From an uncultured Alistipes sp. (GTDB lineage: Bacteria > Bacteroidota > Bacteroidia > Bacteroidales > Rikenellaceae): DNA of 25,299 bases. The stretch's first letter is position 1, and each line of letters opens with the position of its first letter. Under the pieces are notes generated by a model. It made no database searches. It was not told the origin of the DNA and worked only from the letters and a program-made list of their open reading frames with translations. Positions 18,195-25,299 of the stretch are shown here, in pieces. The stretch is taken from positions 1-25,299 of the forward strand of contig URRP01000036.1 in the NCBI GenBank assembly GCA_900550375.1. The letters are read 5' to 3'. The position numbers and the translations under genes are program-made.

Positions 18195-18220
18195 TTTCGG
18201 TATCGGTTGATTTTTATCTT

Positions 18221-18279
18221 CGTTTTCTCGCCTCGCAACGTCGTGCAGGCACGGCTCTGCGCTCGGCATATCGAAAACG
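18221..18279 (+). repeat. Palindromic repeat between the two oxidoreductase genes
   Basis: CGTTTTCTCGCCTCG and GAAAACG form outer arms around a core with the hairpin CGTGC-AG-GCACG, with the family's right end TGCGCTCGGC. It has no promoter box. It accounts for most of the 108-base gap between paralogs A and B and is oriented against the operon. Confidence 0.7.
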
Positions 18280-18302
18280 TCGAATGAATTAATTGGGTAA
18301 TC

Positions 18303-19664
18303 TCATCCTAAATAGGCCCCCGTCGCACGCAGCTCGGCACGTAACGCCTCCACGTCGAGGCCGGCAGGCTGTACGCCTGCTTTCAACGCCAGCCGCGCGG
18401 CGCGTCCGGCCGCTTCGCCGAGGGCCATGCAGGTCGACATGACGCGCGTCGAGGCCATCGCCTCGTGGTTCATCGACGAACAGCGCCCCGCCACCAGCAG
18501 TCCCTCGACCCGTTCGGGCAGCAGGCAACGGTAAGGGATGTCGTAGCTGTCGTCGCAGAAGTGCATCGTACAGTCGCCGCCTTTGGCGTGATGGATGTCC
18601 ACCGGATAACCCGCCACGGCGATGGCATCGTCGAAACGGCGGCAGGCAATGATATCCTCGGCCGTCAGCACGTACTTACCCACGATCACGCGGCTCTCGC
18701 GGATACCCATGAAAGGCGCCACCTTTTCGATACGGGCATCTTCGAAGCCCGGCACGAATACGCGCAGGTAGCGCGCGATCTCGTAAATCTGTTTACGGCC
18801 CTCGATCTCACCATAGGTATAACTCTCGGGACGAGTCGCATCGACGCCGCTCACACGCGACATATTGACCCAGATTTCGTCGTCGGCCAACCCCGTGATG
18901 AGGATCGTGCGGGCTACGGGAATGCGGTATCCTGCCGCCTGCGCCTGCCCGATCTGCGTGCGCAGCCCGACGGTGATGAACTTTCCGGTGCGGAACTGCT
19001 CGGGCGGCATAACGTCCATATCGTAAATTTCGGGATGCTGGACAATCGCGTCACGCAGCTGCTGCACGGCGACGCCCTTCATGCAGAACATCAGCGTCGG
19101 CGGCTGCATACCCCCTTCGGCATCGCCCTTGCGGCACTCCACGCCGGCGCGGTAGGCCACGTCGCCGTCGCCCGTGCAATCAATCACGGTCCGGGCGAGA
19201 ATCGCCTCGCGCCCCGCCTTGCTCTCGACGACGATGCCTTTCACCGTATCGCCCTCGCGGATCGTATCGGCAAAAAAGGTATACAACAGCACCTCGACGC
19301 CCTTCTCCTCCATGATTTCGAGCGCCGTGCGCTTGACCTCCTCCTCGTCGATGATCGTGAGGCTCATGTGATTCTTGCAGGGGCGGTGTTCGCTCGCCGC
19401 GCAGCGTGCCCGCAGCCGGTCGATGAACCGCTGCGGCAGTCCTTCGATGATCTGATTGCCCTTACGGCCCAGAAAGCCCAGAATCGGCAGGCCGATCGTA
19501 AGGTTGCCGCCCAGAAAACCGCGGCTTTCGACAAGCATCACCTTCAACCCCTTCCCGGCGGCAGCTTCGGCAGCCATGATACCGGCGGGACCTCCGCCCA
19601 CGACCAGAATATCAACGTCGGCACGTACCGGAATATCGCGTGCGGGTTCCTTTATCGTCTTCAT
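18303..19664 (-). CDS. FAD-dependent oxidoreductase, paralog A
   Basis: The 453-residue cytoplasmic flavoprotein is closely related to the downstream gene over its whole length, including GGGPAG near residues 23-28, LGRKGNQIIEGLPQRF, IDCTGDGDVAYRAG, VDIHHAKGGDCTMHF and YDIPYRCLLPERVEGLLVAGR. Near-identity across active-site-like segments, with divergence elsewhere, points to an old tandem duplication with both copies kept. It starts 13 bases after the MFS gene's stop, so the two are co-transcribed and probably act on the transported compound. Oxidation of a sugar, sugar acid or polyol is inferred from the context; the acceptor and product are not evident. Confidence 0.9.
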   Translation of the reverse strand: MKTIKEPARDIPVRADVDILVVGGGPAGIMAAEAAAGKGLKVMLVESRGFLGGNLTIGLPILGFLGRKGNQIIEGLPQRFIDRLRARCAASEHRPCKNHMSLTIIDEEEVKRTALEIMEEKGVEVLLYTFFADTIREGDTVKGIVVESKAGREAILARTVIDCTGDGDVAYRAGVECRKGDAEGGMQPPTLMFCMKGVAVQQLRDAIVQHPEIYDMDVMPPEQFRTGKFITVGLRTQIGQAQAAGYRIPVARTILITGLADDEIWVNMSRVSGVDATRPESYTYGEIEGRKQIYEIARYLRVFVPGFEDARIEKVAPFMGIRESRVIVGKYVLTAEDIIACRRFDDAIAVAGYPVDIHHAKGGDCTMHFCDDSYDIPYRCLLPERVEGLLVAGRCSSMNHEAMASTRVMSTCMALGEAAGRAARLALKAGVQPAGLDVEALRAELRATGAYLG

Positions 19665-19677
19665 AGAATACTGTGTT

Positions 19678-20979
19678 TTAACTGTTTGTCTCCGGCGACT
19701 CCGGGCGCACCATCTTCCACAGGATCACGGCCGCGAAGAGGTGGAGCGTACCCATGACGGCGAAGAGCGTATACCACGCCTCGGACGGGATCGAACCGAC
19801 GAACTGATTGAATACCACGCTGCCCAGCGCACCCGCACCGCAGCAGATACCCATGACGGTAGCCACGTTCTTGATGGGGAAGGTTTCGGCCAGTACGACC
19901 GGCAGCGTATAGAGCCAGCTCAGGCACATCACCGCAACGAGACTGAAGATCGCCACGACCAGCCCGACCCGCCACGAGAATGACAGCATCTCGCTGGCAC
20001 CGACATAGGGCACCGCCGCACAAAGCGGAGCGAAGACGACCATCGACATCAGCATGACCTTGCGCGCCGACAACGCATTCCTCCCCCGCTTGATCATCGA
20101 ATCCGACCAGACCGAGGTGAGGATTCCGCCCAGTGCGCCGACCAAAAACGGAATACCGCCGATCCACTGGATCATATTGAGCGTCTGCTCGTGGCTGAGA
20201 TTCTGCGCCTCGCCCATGCCGCGCAGGTAACCCGGCAGCCAGAAACAACAGAAATACCACACGGGATCGCTGATCAGACGGATCAGAAAAGCGCCCCACA
20301 GCGTGTGCGTGCGGAAAAGCCCGCCCAGCGTAAAGGATTTCTGCTCCTTGCCGGAGGCGGTCATCCGATCGACGTTGATCGTGCGGTCGAGAATCTCCTG
20401 CGACGGAGTCCGATAGACGATGATCCAGAATCCGGCGATGATGAGTCCCGTCACGCCGGCAACGAAAAATACGTCCTGCCAGTTCGAGAACCAGCGCATC
20501 AGCCATGCGATGACCAGCGGCGCGATCACCGCGCCCAGCGATCCGCCGACGGTACAGAGGCTGTTGGCCGTCGCCCGCTGGCGTTTCTCGAACCAGAGTG
20601 TCACGGCCACCAGCTGCCCGGCGAAGATCGTCGGCTCGGCCAGTCCCAGAATGCCGCGGCAGACGGAGAACTGCCAGACCGTCTGCGACAGGCCGCCGCC
20701 GATACAGGCCAGCGACCAGACGACGATGCCGGCGAGCATCACCCGCTTGGGACCGAACCGGTCGACCAGAATACCCGAGATGGGATACATCAGCGCGTAG
20801 CAGATCAGAAAGACATTGACGATCCATGCGTACTGCATGTCGCCGATGCCGAAATGTTCCAGAATTTCGGGTTTGAGAATTGAGAGCAGCTGCCGGTCGA
20901 GGTAGTTGCAGACAATGGCGATGAACATGGTCGCCACGATCACCCATTTGCGTTTGTTCGGGTCTTTGAGTAAATTCAT
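19678..20979 (-). CDS. MFS transporter, anion:cation symporter family-like
   Basis: The 433-residue protein has about twelve hydrophobic segments and the major-facilitator signatures NYLDRQLLSILKPEI in the first helix and DRFGPKRVMLAG after the second. The N-terminal region resembles hexuronate and sugar-acid transporters of the ACS family (ExuT-like). Position between a ribulokinase-type kinase and two oxidoreductases suggests it imports the substrate of the operon. Substrate assignment to a sugar acid is inference. ATG 20979 (MNLLKDPNKRKW) gives the standard cytoplasmic N-terminus. The 169-base gap to the kinase is almost filled by a tandem repeat. Confidence 0.92.
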   Translation of the reverse strand: MNLLKDPNKRKWVIVATMFIAIVCNYLDRQLLSILKPEILEHFGIGDMQYAWIVNVFLICYALMYPISGILVDRFGPKRVMLAGIVVWSLACIGGGLSQTVWQFSVCRGILGLAEPTIFAGQLVAVTLWFEKRQRATANSLCTVGGSLGAVIAPLVIAWLMRWFSNWQDVFFVAGVTGLIIAGFWIIVYRTPSQEILDRTINVDRMTASGKEQKSFTLGGLFRTHTLWGAFLIRLISDPVWYFCCFWLPGYLRGMGEAQNLSHEQTLNMIQWIGGIPFLVGALGGILTSVWSDSMIKRGRNALSARKVMLMSMVVFAPLCAAVPYVGASEMLSFSWRVGLVVAIFSLVAVMCLSWLYTLPVVLAETFPIKNVATVMGICCGAGALGSVVFNQFVGSIPSEAWYTLFAVMGTLHLFAAVILWKMVRPESPETNS

Positions 20980-20995
20980 CGGTAGGTTGTAGTTG

Positions 20996-21151
20996 AATTT
21001 CTTTCTTCATTTTCTCGCCTCGGCATAGCCCGAACAAGTTCGGCTCTGCACGCGGCTTAACGAAAACGTTCTAAATTTCTTTCTTCGTTTTCTCGCCTCG
21101 GCATAGCCCGAACAAGTTCGGCTCTGCATGCGGCTTAACGAAAACGTTCTA
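20996..21151 (+). repeat. 78-bp tandem duplication of the palindromic repeat
   Basis: Copies 20996-21073 and 21074-21151 have an exact 78-base period and I count two differences (CATTTTC/CGTTTTC and GCACGCGG/GCATGCGG). Each holds TTTTCTCGCCTCGGCA, the core hairpin CGAAC-AA-GTTCG, TGCnCGCGGC-like or TGCATGCGG right ends, and AACGAAAACGTTC. The last three bases of copy 2 are the kinase stop codon, so the duplicated unit reached into the gene. Both copies face opposite to the operon. Confidence 0.92.
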
Positions 21152-22822
21152 TTTGTTGTTTTTCAGATCTTCGGTGAAGGCCCCCACGGCGCGGTAACGG
21201 GCATAGCGTTCGGCCAGCACCGCCTGACGCGATGCATCGGGCGCGTAGCTGCGCGAAGCAGGGGCGCACAGCGCCTGCTGTGCCTCGGTCACCGAGGGGT
21301 AAAGCCCCGCAATGGTCGCCGCATGGACCACCGCGCCCATCGCTCCGGCCTGCTTGCAGTCCGAAACATCGATCCGCATACCGGTCACGTCCGCGAGCAG
21401 CTGCATCACGAAGGGCGACTTCTGGGCGATGCCGCCCACACCGATCAACCGGTCGATGCGAACGCCGTTGTCGCGCATATGGTCGAGAATATGTTTCGTG
21501 GCGAAAGCCGTCGCCTCGGCGAAAGCGTAGTAGATCTCAGGCGCCGAAGTCGAGAGGTTCAACCCCGTGAGCGTTCCCGTCAGCGAGCTGTCGGAGAAGG
21601 GCGAACGGCGGCCGTTGAGCCAGTCGGTGGCCAGCGGCGCGTCGGCGCGCAGCGGCAGTGCAGCGGCTCCGGCCGTCAGCGCATCCATGATCCGGCTCTC
21701 GGTCTCGGCGATCAGCCGGTCGCGCGTCGGGGCGTCGACCAGCTCCGTGCGGGCGAGAATCTCCTGCAGCGGCCAGCACAGCAGCCGCTTGAACCACGCA
21801 TAGACATCGCCGAAAGCGGACAATCCCGATTCAAAACCGATCATGTGCGGCAGGATCGAACCGTCGACCTGTCCGAAAATACCCTCGACGATCCGGTCGT
21901 CCATCGATTCGGGCGGCATGACAGCCATATAGCAGGCCGAAGTGCCCAGATTGAGCACCACCGTCCCGTAACGAACGCCGGCACCGACCGCACCCGAATG
22001 GGAGTCGATGCAGCCCACGCCGACCGGAATGCCCGCCGGAAGCCCCAGTTCGGCGGCCCACGCTTCGGTCAGGGTTCCCGCCGCAACGTCGCAGCCGTAA
22101 TTCACATTGGGAAGATTCCGCAGCACGGGCAGTACCACGGGATCGAGTTCGGCGAAGAACTTCTCGGGCGGATAACCGCCCCACTCCTCGGCCCACATCA
22201 GCTTCGAACCGCAGACGCAGTGGCTCATCTTCACGCTCGCGGCATCGGGGCAACCCGTCAGCACGGCGGGAATCCAGTCGCACAACTCGACGACCGACCA
22301 TGCGTCGCGCCGCAGCTCCGCATCGCTGCGCAGCAGATGCAATACCTTCGACCAGAAGCATTCGGCCGAGTAGTAGTTGCCCGAATGGCAGGCGTAGTTG
22401 ATCTCGGAGCGGACGCAGAGGGCATTGATCTCCTCGCACTCGGTCTGCCCCGTGTGATCCTTCCACAGCACGAACATGGCGTCGGGATTCTCGGCATATT
22501 TTTCATGCAGCGACAGGGGAACCCCCGCTTTGTCGGTCAGGCAGGGAGTGCTGGCCGTCGTATCGACCGACAGCGCCCGGATGTCGGACGCCAGATCGGC
22601 ATGGCGGCCGGTAACGGCGCATACCGCCGCACGCAGCGCTTCGAGATAATCGTCGGGATGTTGACGGAAGCGCGCCACGCGGGGATCGCTGTAAAGTCCC
22701 TTGTTCCAGCGGGAATAGAGGGCCACTTCAGAGTCGATCTCCTGCCCTGTGAGGGCGTCGACCAGCAAGGCGCGAACGGAATCCGTTCCGTAATCTAAAC
22801 CTATTACATAGGCGTGTTTCAT
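21149..22822 (-). CDS. araB: Ribulokinase (FGGY family sugar kinase)
   Basis: The 557-residue carbohydrate kinase has the N-terminal phosphate-binding GLDYGTDSVRAL (residues 8-19), the ribulokinase-type WKDHT at 120-124, the catalytic Asp273 in CIDSHSGAVGAG, LNLGTSACYM, and the C-terminal GVGGIAQKSPFVMQLLADV that binds ATP. Length and motifs match AraB-type L-ribulokinases rather than xylulokinases or glycerol kinases. However, araA and araD are absent here, and the neighbours are an MFS transporter and two FAD oxidoreductases. The actual substrate may therefore be another ketose or polyol, and the symbol should be taken as family-level. It is the first gene of the minus-strand operon; the promoter and a strong leader hairpin lie upstream. 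Confidence 0.88.
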   Translation of the reverse strand: MKHAYVIGLDYGTDSVRALLVDALTGQEIDSEVALYSRWNKGLYSDPRVARFRQHPDDYLEALRAAVCAVTGRHADLASDIRALSVDTTASTPCLTDKAGVPLSLHEKYAENPDAMFVLWKDHTGQTECEEINALCVRSEINYACHSGNYYSAECFWSKVLHLLRSDAELRRDAWSVVELCDWIPAVLTGCPDAASVKMSHCVCGSKLMWAEEWGGYPPEKFFAELDPVVLPVLRNLPNVNYGCDVAAGTLTEAWAAELGLPAGIPVGVGCIDSHSGAVGAGVRYGTVVLNLGTSACYMAVMPPESMDDRIVEGIFGQVDGSILPHMIGFESGLSAFGDVYAWFKRLLCWPLQEILARTELVDAPTRDRLIAETESRIMDALTAGAAALPLRADAPLATDWLNGRRSPFSDSSLTGTLTGLNLSTSAPEIYYAFAEATAFATKHILDHMRDNGVRIDRLIGVGGIAQKSPFVMQLLADVTGMRIDVSDCKQAGAMGAVVHAATIAGLYPSVTEAQQALCAPASRSYAPDASRQAVLAERYARYRAVGAFTEDLKNNK

Positions 22823-22843
22823 CAGGTAGCAGTTTTAATCGTG

Positions 22844-22874
22844 CCGCAGGAGTCCGGCCGACCGGACGCTGCGG
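22844..22874 (-). promoter_or_regulatory. Strong hairpin in the kinase leader
   Basis: Two stacked stems, CCGCAG/CTGCGG and GTCCGG/CCGGAC, with a 4-nt loop and small internal offset, lie 22-52 bases before the kinase ATG. They fall between the start codon and the predicted promoter, so the mRNA leader would contain them. Confidence 0.55.
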
Positions 22875-22890
22875 GTTATTTTAGGTAAAA

Positions 22891-22898
22891 CAAATGTA
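22891..22898 (-). promoter_or_regulatory. Promoter (-7 box) of the kinase operon
   Basis: CAAATGTA on the plus strand is TACATTTG on the minus strand, an exact TAnnTTTG match in a local A/T-rich stretch. It gives a leader of about 60 nt for the kinase operon. No clear -33 motif is visible. Confidence 0.6.
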
Positions 22899-22976
22899 CG
22901 AAAAATTTTGTTCCCGAAAGCAGCGTATTCGTTTTTTTTGCGTTTTGCATCACTTTTTCATCGAAAATGAACCGGA

Positions 22977-22984
22977 AAACGTTT
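22977..22984. promoter_or_regulatory. Possible LacI/GalR-type operator
   Basis: AAACGTTT in the context GGAAAACGTTTGCAG has the central CG and flanking A/T bases of LacI-family operators. It lies about 80 bases upstream of the kinase -7 box, in the divergent region shared with the EamA gene. No regulator gene is in the window, so this is tentative. Confidence 0.3.
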
Positions 22985-23102
22985 GCAGAGACTCGTATCC
23001 CGAACCCGAAATGGCAACCCTCCGTCATCCGAAAAAGAGCGGCGCAACTGCCAGACAGGCGAAAAACGCAAGGCCGGCAGCCGCTTTTCCGAAAAGGTCG
23101 CT

Positions 23103-23184
23103 ACCTTTGACTTGCGCCGAAGATACTCCGTCTCGGCATAATCAAGCTGACGCTTGCTTCTGCGCTCGACTTTTCGTATCTTTG
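23103..23184 (+). repeat. Palindromic repeat carrying the EamA promoter
   Basis: It starts ACCTTTGACTTGCGCCG and continues AAGATACTCCGTCTCGGCA, matching the left block of the prfA copy. The core is different (CAAGC-TGAC-GCTTG hairpin), and the right end is TGCGCTCGACTTTTCGTATCTTTG-like. A second -7-like box, TACCTTTG, is at its left edge (23102-23109). The rest of the 22823-23215 gap holds only the kinase control region. Confidence 0.8.
23177..23184 (+). promoter_or_regulatory. Promoter (-7 box) of the EamA gene
   Basis: TATCTTTG is an exact -7 element, 31 nt before ATG 23216. Both the box and the spacing are the same as in front of prfA. Confidence 0.75.
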
Positions 23185-23215
23185 TACGCCGCACGCAATC
23201 GCGCGGACCGACGCA

Positions 23216-24106
23216 ATGAACAACTCCAAAGGAATCGCCTACGCCGCCCTCTCCTCGTCGACCTTCGGGCTGGCGCCGCTGTTCACCGTCACGCTGCTCT
23301 GCGACGGCTTCTCGCCGTTCGAGGTACTGACTTACCGCTGGGGCGTCGCCTCGGCGGCGCTGCTGCTTTTCGGGCTGGCGACCGGCCGGCGGTTCCGCAT
23401 CGCACGCAGGGATTTCGGCGTCGTTTTCCTGCTGAGCCTCTTTCGCGCCGGCTGCTCGCTGAGCCTTGTCATCGCTTACAGCAACATCTCGACCGGCGTC
23501 GCTTCGACCATTCATTTCCTCTATCCGCTGGCCGTGGCACTGGCCATGACGCTGCTCTTCCGCGAACGCTTTTCGCGGCGGCTCTTCACGGCCATCGTCG
23601 TTTCGCTCGCCGGCGCCGCGCTCCTCTCGTCGGGCGATATCCGTTCGGGCGGTGGAAATTCGGCGCTCGGCATCGCCGCAGCAGCCTTCTCGGTCGTCTC
23701 CTATGCGGGTTACATCATCGGCGTGCGCAAGAGCCGCGCCGCACAAGTCGAATCGACGACCCTCACGCTGCTGGTCATGGCCATCGGCGCCGCACTGTTC
23801 GCCGTGACGGGCAGCTTCACTTCGGGACTGCACTGGGTCGACGACTCACGCACGTGGGGCAACATCCTCGGGCTGGCGATTCCGGCTACGGCCGTCTCGA
23901 ACATCGCGCTCGTGAAAGCGATCAAATCGATCGGACCGACGCTCACCTCGATTCTCGGCGCCATGGAACCGCTTACAGCCATGGCGATCGGAGTATTTCA
24001 CTTCGACGAATCTTTCACCGCCGCCGGAGCAACCGGAGTTCTGTTGATCGTCACCGCCGTCACGCTCGTCGTGGCACAAGGAAGGAAACCGTCCGAAAGT
24101 ACCTGA
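23216..24106 (+). CDS. EamA-family (DMT superfamily) transporter
   Basis: The 296-residue inner-membrane protein has about ten hydrophobic segments arranged as two repeated EamA halves (residues about 5-137 and 150-285). Typical motifs are TYRWGVASAALLL in the first half and LVKAIKSIGPTLTSILGAMEPLTAMAIGV in the second. The family exports amino acids, nucleotide-sugars or other metabolites, and the substrate cannot be told here. ATG 23216 is the first in-frame Met after the promoter. It is monocistronic, with its own promoter in a palindromic repeat and a strong terminator after it. Confidence 0.92.
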   Translation: MNNSKGIAYAALSSSTFGLAPLFTVTLLCDGFSPFEVLTYRWGVASAALLLFGLATGRRFRIARRDFGVVFLLSLFRAGCSLSLVIAYSNISTGVASTIHFLYPLAVALAMTLLFRERFSRRLFTAIVVSLAGAALLSSGDIRSGGGNSALGIAAAAFSVVSYAGYIIGVRKSRAAQVESTTLTLLVMAIGAALFAVTGSFTSGLHWVDDSRTWGNILGLAIPATAVSNIALVKAIKSIGPTLTSILGAMEPLTAMAIGVFHFDESFTAAGATGVLLIVTAVTLVVAQGRKPSEST

Positions 24107-24129
24107 ACAAGTTCTCGCTATGTCAACTG

Positions 24130-24162
24130 AAACGCCCCCGCCGGTAAAGGCAGGGGCGTTTT
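24130..24162 (+). terminator. Terminator after the EamA gene
   Basis: AAACGCCCC...GCC pairs with GGC...GGGGCGTTT around the loop GGTAAA, with one C-A mismatch, 23 bases after the stop. It ends in TTTTC. Confidence 0.8.
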
Positions 24163-24267
24163 CGATCGTCTGCGCAGTGCGTCCAAGACCGCCGCACGAT
24201 ACAACCGCCCCGACGTCCGCAGCATCGGCTGAAACCGGCGTTCGCCGCCGCACAGCGGAAAGAAGAC

Positions 24268-24293
24268 AAAAAAACGCTCGCAGGATGCGGGCG
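24268..24293 (-). terminator. Terminator after the LruC-domain gene
   Basis: On the minus strand, CGC-C-CGCA and TGCG-A-GCG form a stem around TCC, directly followed by seven T's. It starts 23 bases after the stop at 24317. Confidence 0.75.
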
Positions 24294-24316
24294 CCAGATG
24301 GCGGAACGAACGAGGA

Positions 24317-25213
24317 TCAGATCGTCGGATTCGGAATCACGTAGACTCCCGTGCCGACCGTGTCAAAACTGTTCTCCTTATCGTCGGAATACATGCTCTG
24401 GAAAGTCCCTGTATACTCGCCTACGAGCCAGCGGGCGAAATCGGGATAGACCTTGTCGATGGAGACGTTCTCCTTGGGATAGTTGAACCAATCGAGGCCC
24501 ACGACGCCCTGTCCCTCCTGCGTATACTGATAGCCCGTATGGCTCGTCACGATACCGTAAGGACGATTGTTGACATTCACGAGATCGGTCGTATAGACCG
24601 TCGAGAGTGCGTTGAGACGCACGCCGCCGTCGACGAGAATAAACCAGTTGACCGCAATGGCCTTACCCGCCGGGCAGAGAATCGGATCGGCTTCGCTGTT
24701 CTTATAGACGAAATGATCGCATTCGAAATTCTTCGTCAGTGTGTTGAGCATTCCCGTACGGCCGTTGAAAAGCCCCTCGCGGCAGTTCTGCGCCACCATT
24801 TCGGTCTTGACCTTCTCGGTGCCGGCGTAAACGTCGTATCCCAATGCAATGACCTTGGTGCTGCCCAGCGCTACGGGCTGCACCGCCACACGTACGACCT
24901 GCGTATTCTCATACCAGTTCGACTTGCGGCTTTCGTATTTCACATGAATCACCAGATCGTTGTAATCGCAGTCGCCGTTACGCGAATCTTCGAATGCGAT
25001 GACCTGCCACAAACGTGCGGTGTTCACCTCGAGACCCGTGAGATTGAACTCTTCGGGCGTAAGCTGACGGATTTCGATCAGAGCGCCTTTCGGTACGAGC
25101 ACTTCGGTCGGAGCATCGGCCGTGGCGAGGATCTCCTCTCCGCTGCTCACGACGGCCACATGGCCCGCATCGACAGGTACGGAGAGCGTCCGCGTCGTAA
25201 CGACATTATTCAT
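24317..25213 (-). CDS. LruC-domain (DUF4842) protein, probably N-terminally truncated
   Basis: The 298-residue product carries the LruC signature FEDSRNGDCDYNDLVIHV (about residues 74-91), an Asp/Asn-rich loop likely to bind calcium. A beta-rich C-terminal domain follows, ending VYVIPNPTI. LruC proteins of Bacteroidota are normally exported and longer, with a signal peptide or lipobox before this domain. Here there is none: an in-frame TAA at 25277-25279 closes the frame 20 codons upstream. ATG 25213 is preferred because GGGAAA precedes it. A GTG at 25270 would add 19 residues without supplying a signal. The gene may be a decayed fragment or may be disrupted by a frameshift just outside what is visible. 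It is presumably a surface-protein relative, with unknown function. Confidence 0.75.
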   Translation of the reverse strand: MNNVVTTRTLSVPVDAGHVAVVSSGEEILATADAPTEVLVPKGALIEIRQLTPEEFNLTGLEVNTARLWQVIAFEDSRNGDCDYNDLVIHVKYESRKSNWYENTQVVRVAVQPVALGSTKVIALGYDVYAGTEKVKTEMVAQNCREGLFNGRTGMLNTLTKNFECDHFVYKNSEADPILCPAGKAIAVNWFILVDGGVRLNALSTVYTTDLVNVNNRPYGIVTSHTGYQYTQEGQGVVGLDWFNYPKENVSIDKVYPDFARWLVGEYTGTFQSMYSDDKENSFDTVGTGVYVIPNPTI

Positions 25214-25299
25214 ATCCAGATTTCCCGTCTGTGGTGCTTGACTGACTGGAGTTCCTAACTTAGTCCGCACAAAGAGTTAAGATAATTTAATAATTTTAA

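Noticed and set aside
20996..21151. Tandem copies read as a small CRISPR array
   Set aside because: There are only two abutting copies of 78 bases, no unique spacers between short repeats and no cas genes.
24163..24267. Possible small gene between the EamA terminator and the LruC terminator
   Set aside because: Short open frames are present but have no ribosome-binding site, composition signal or recognisable motif; the stretch looks like plain spacer.

Overview
The window looks like a chromosomal segment of a GC-rich gut Bacteroidales, most likely Alistipes or another member of the Rikenellaceae. The evidence is the Bacteroidota-type -7 promoter box TAnnTTTG (exact TATCTTTG in front of prfA, xerD and the EamA gene), weak Shine-Dalgarno sequences, an enlarged leucyl-tRNA synthetase with an extra segment before KMSKS, an OprO/P-type porin, a LruC-domain protein, and strong G/C at third codon positions. 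The genus is an inference.

Layout. (1) Bases 1-1389 are the end of a prophage or similar element: four stop/start-overlapping genes that look like a lysis module (partial gene, membrane/coiled-coil protein, P5-like lysozyme-type protein, N-terminally anchored protein). (2) 1390-7881: a leader region, leuS, and two tandem paralogous exported esterases; the second is fused through a NEW1/He_PIG linker to a GH27 alpha-galactosidase. (3) 7882-15843: housekeeping genes prfA, ygiQ, xerD (minus strand), prmA and recO, then a small exported protein of unknown function and a porin. (4) 15915-22822, all minus strand: a probable catabolic operon of ribulokinase-type sugar kinase, MFS (anion:cation symporter-like) transporter, two paralogous FAD-dependent oxidoreductases, and an exported EEP-fold hydrolase. 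(5) 23216-25213: an EamA-family exporter and a LruC-domain protein without a signal peptide at the window edge.

The most unusual feature is a family of short palindromic repeats found only between genes. At least eight members share conserved ends (left about GCCTCGGCA, right about TGCnCGCGGC or TGCGCTCGGC) around a core that differs in sequence but almost always keeps self-complementarity. In three members the right end runs into CTTTTTCGTATCTTTG or a decayed form of it. Two of these place an intact -7 box exactly 31 nt before a start codon (prfA and the EamA gene). A second subtype carries outer CGTTTTC/GAAAACG arms and lies inside the sugar operon, including a 78-bp tandem duplication that swallows the kinase stop codon. 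I do not recognise this family as described.

The genes suggest two carbohydrate functions: extracellular or periplasmic deacylation plus alpha-galactoside cleavage (4602-7881), and uptake, oxidation and phosphorylation of an unidentified sugar, sugar acid or polyol (15915-22822). The substrates cannot be read from the sequence.
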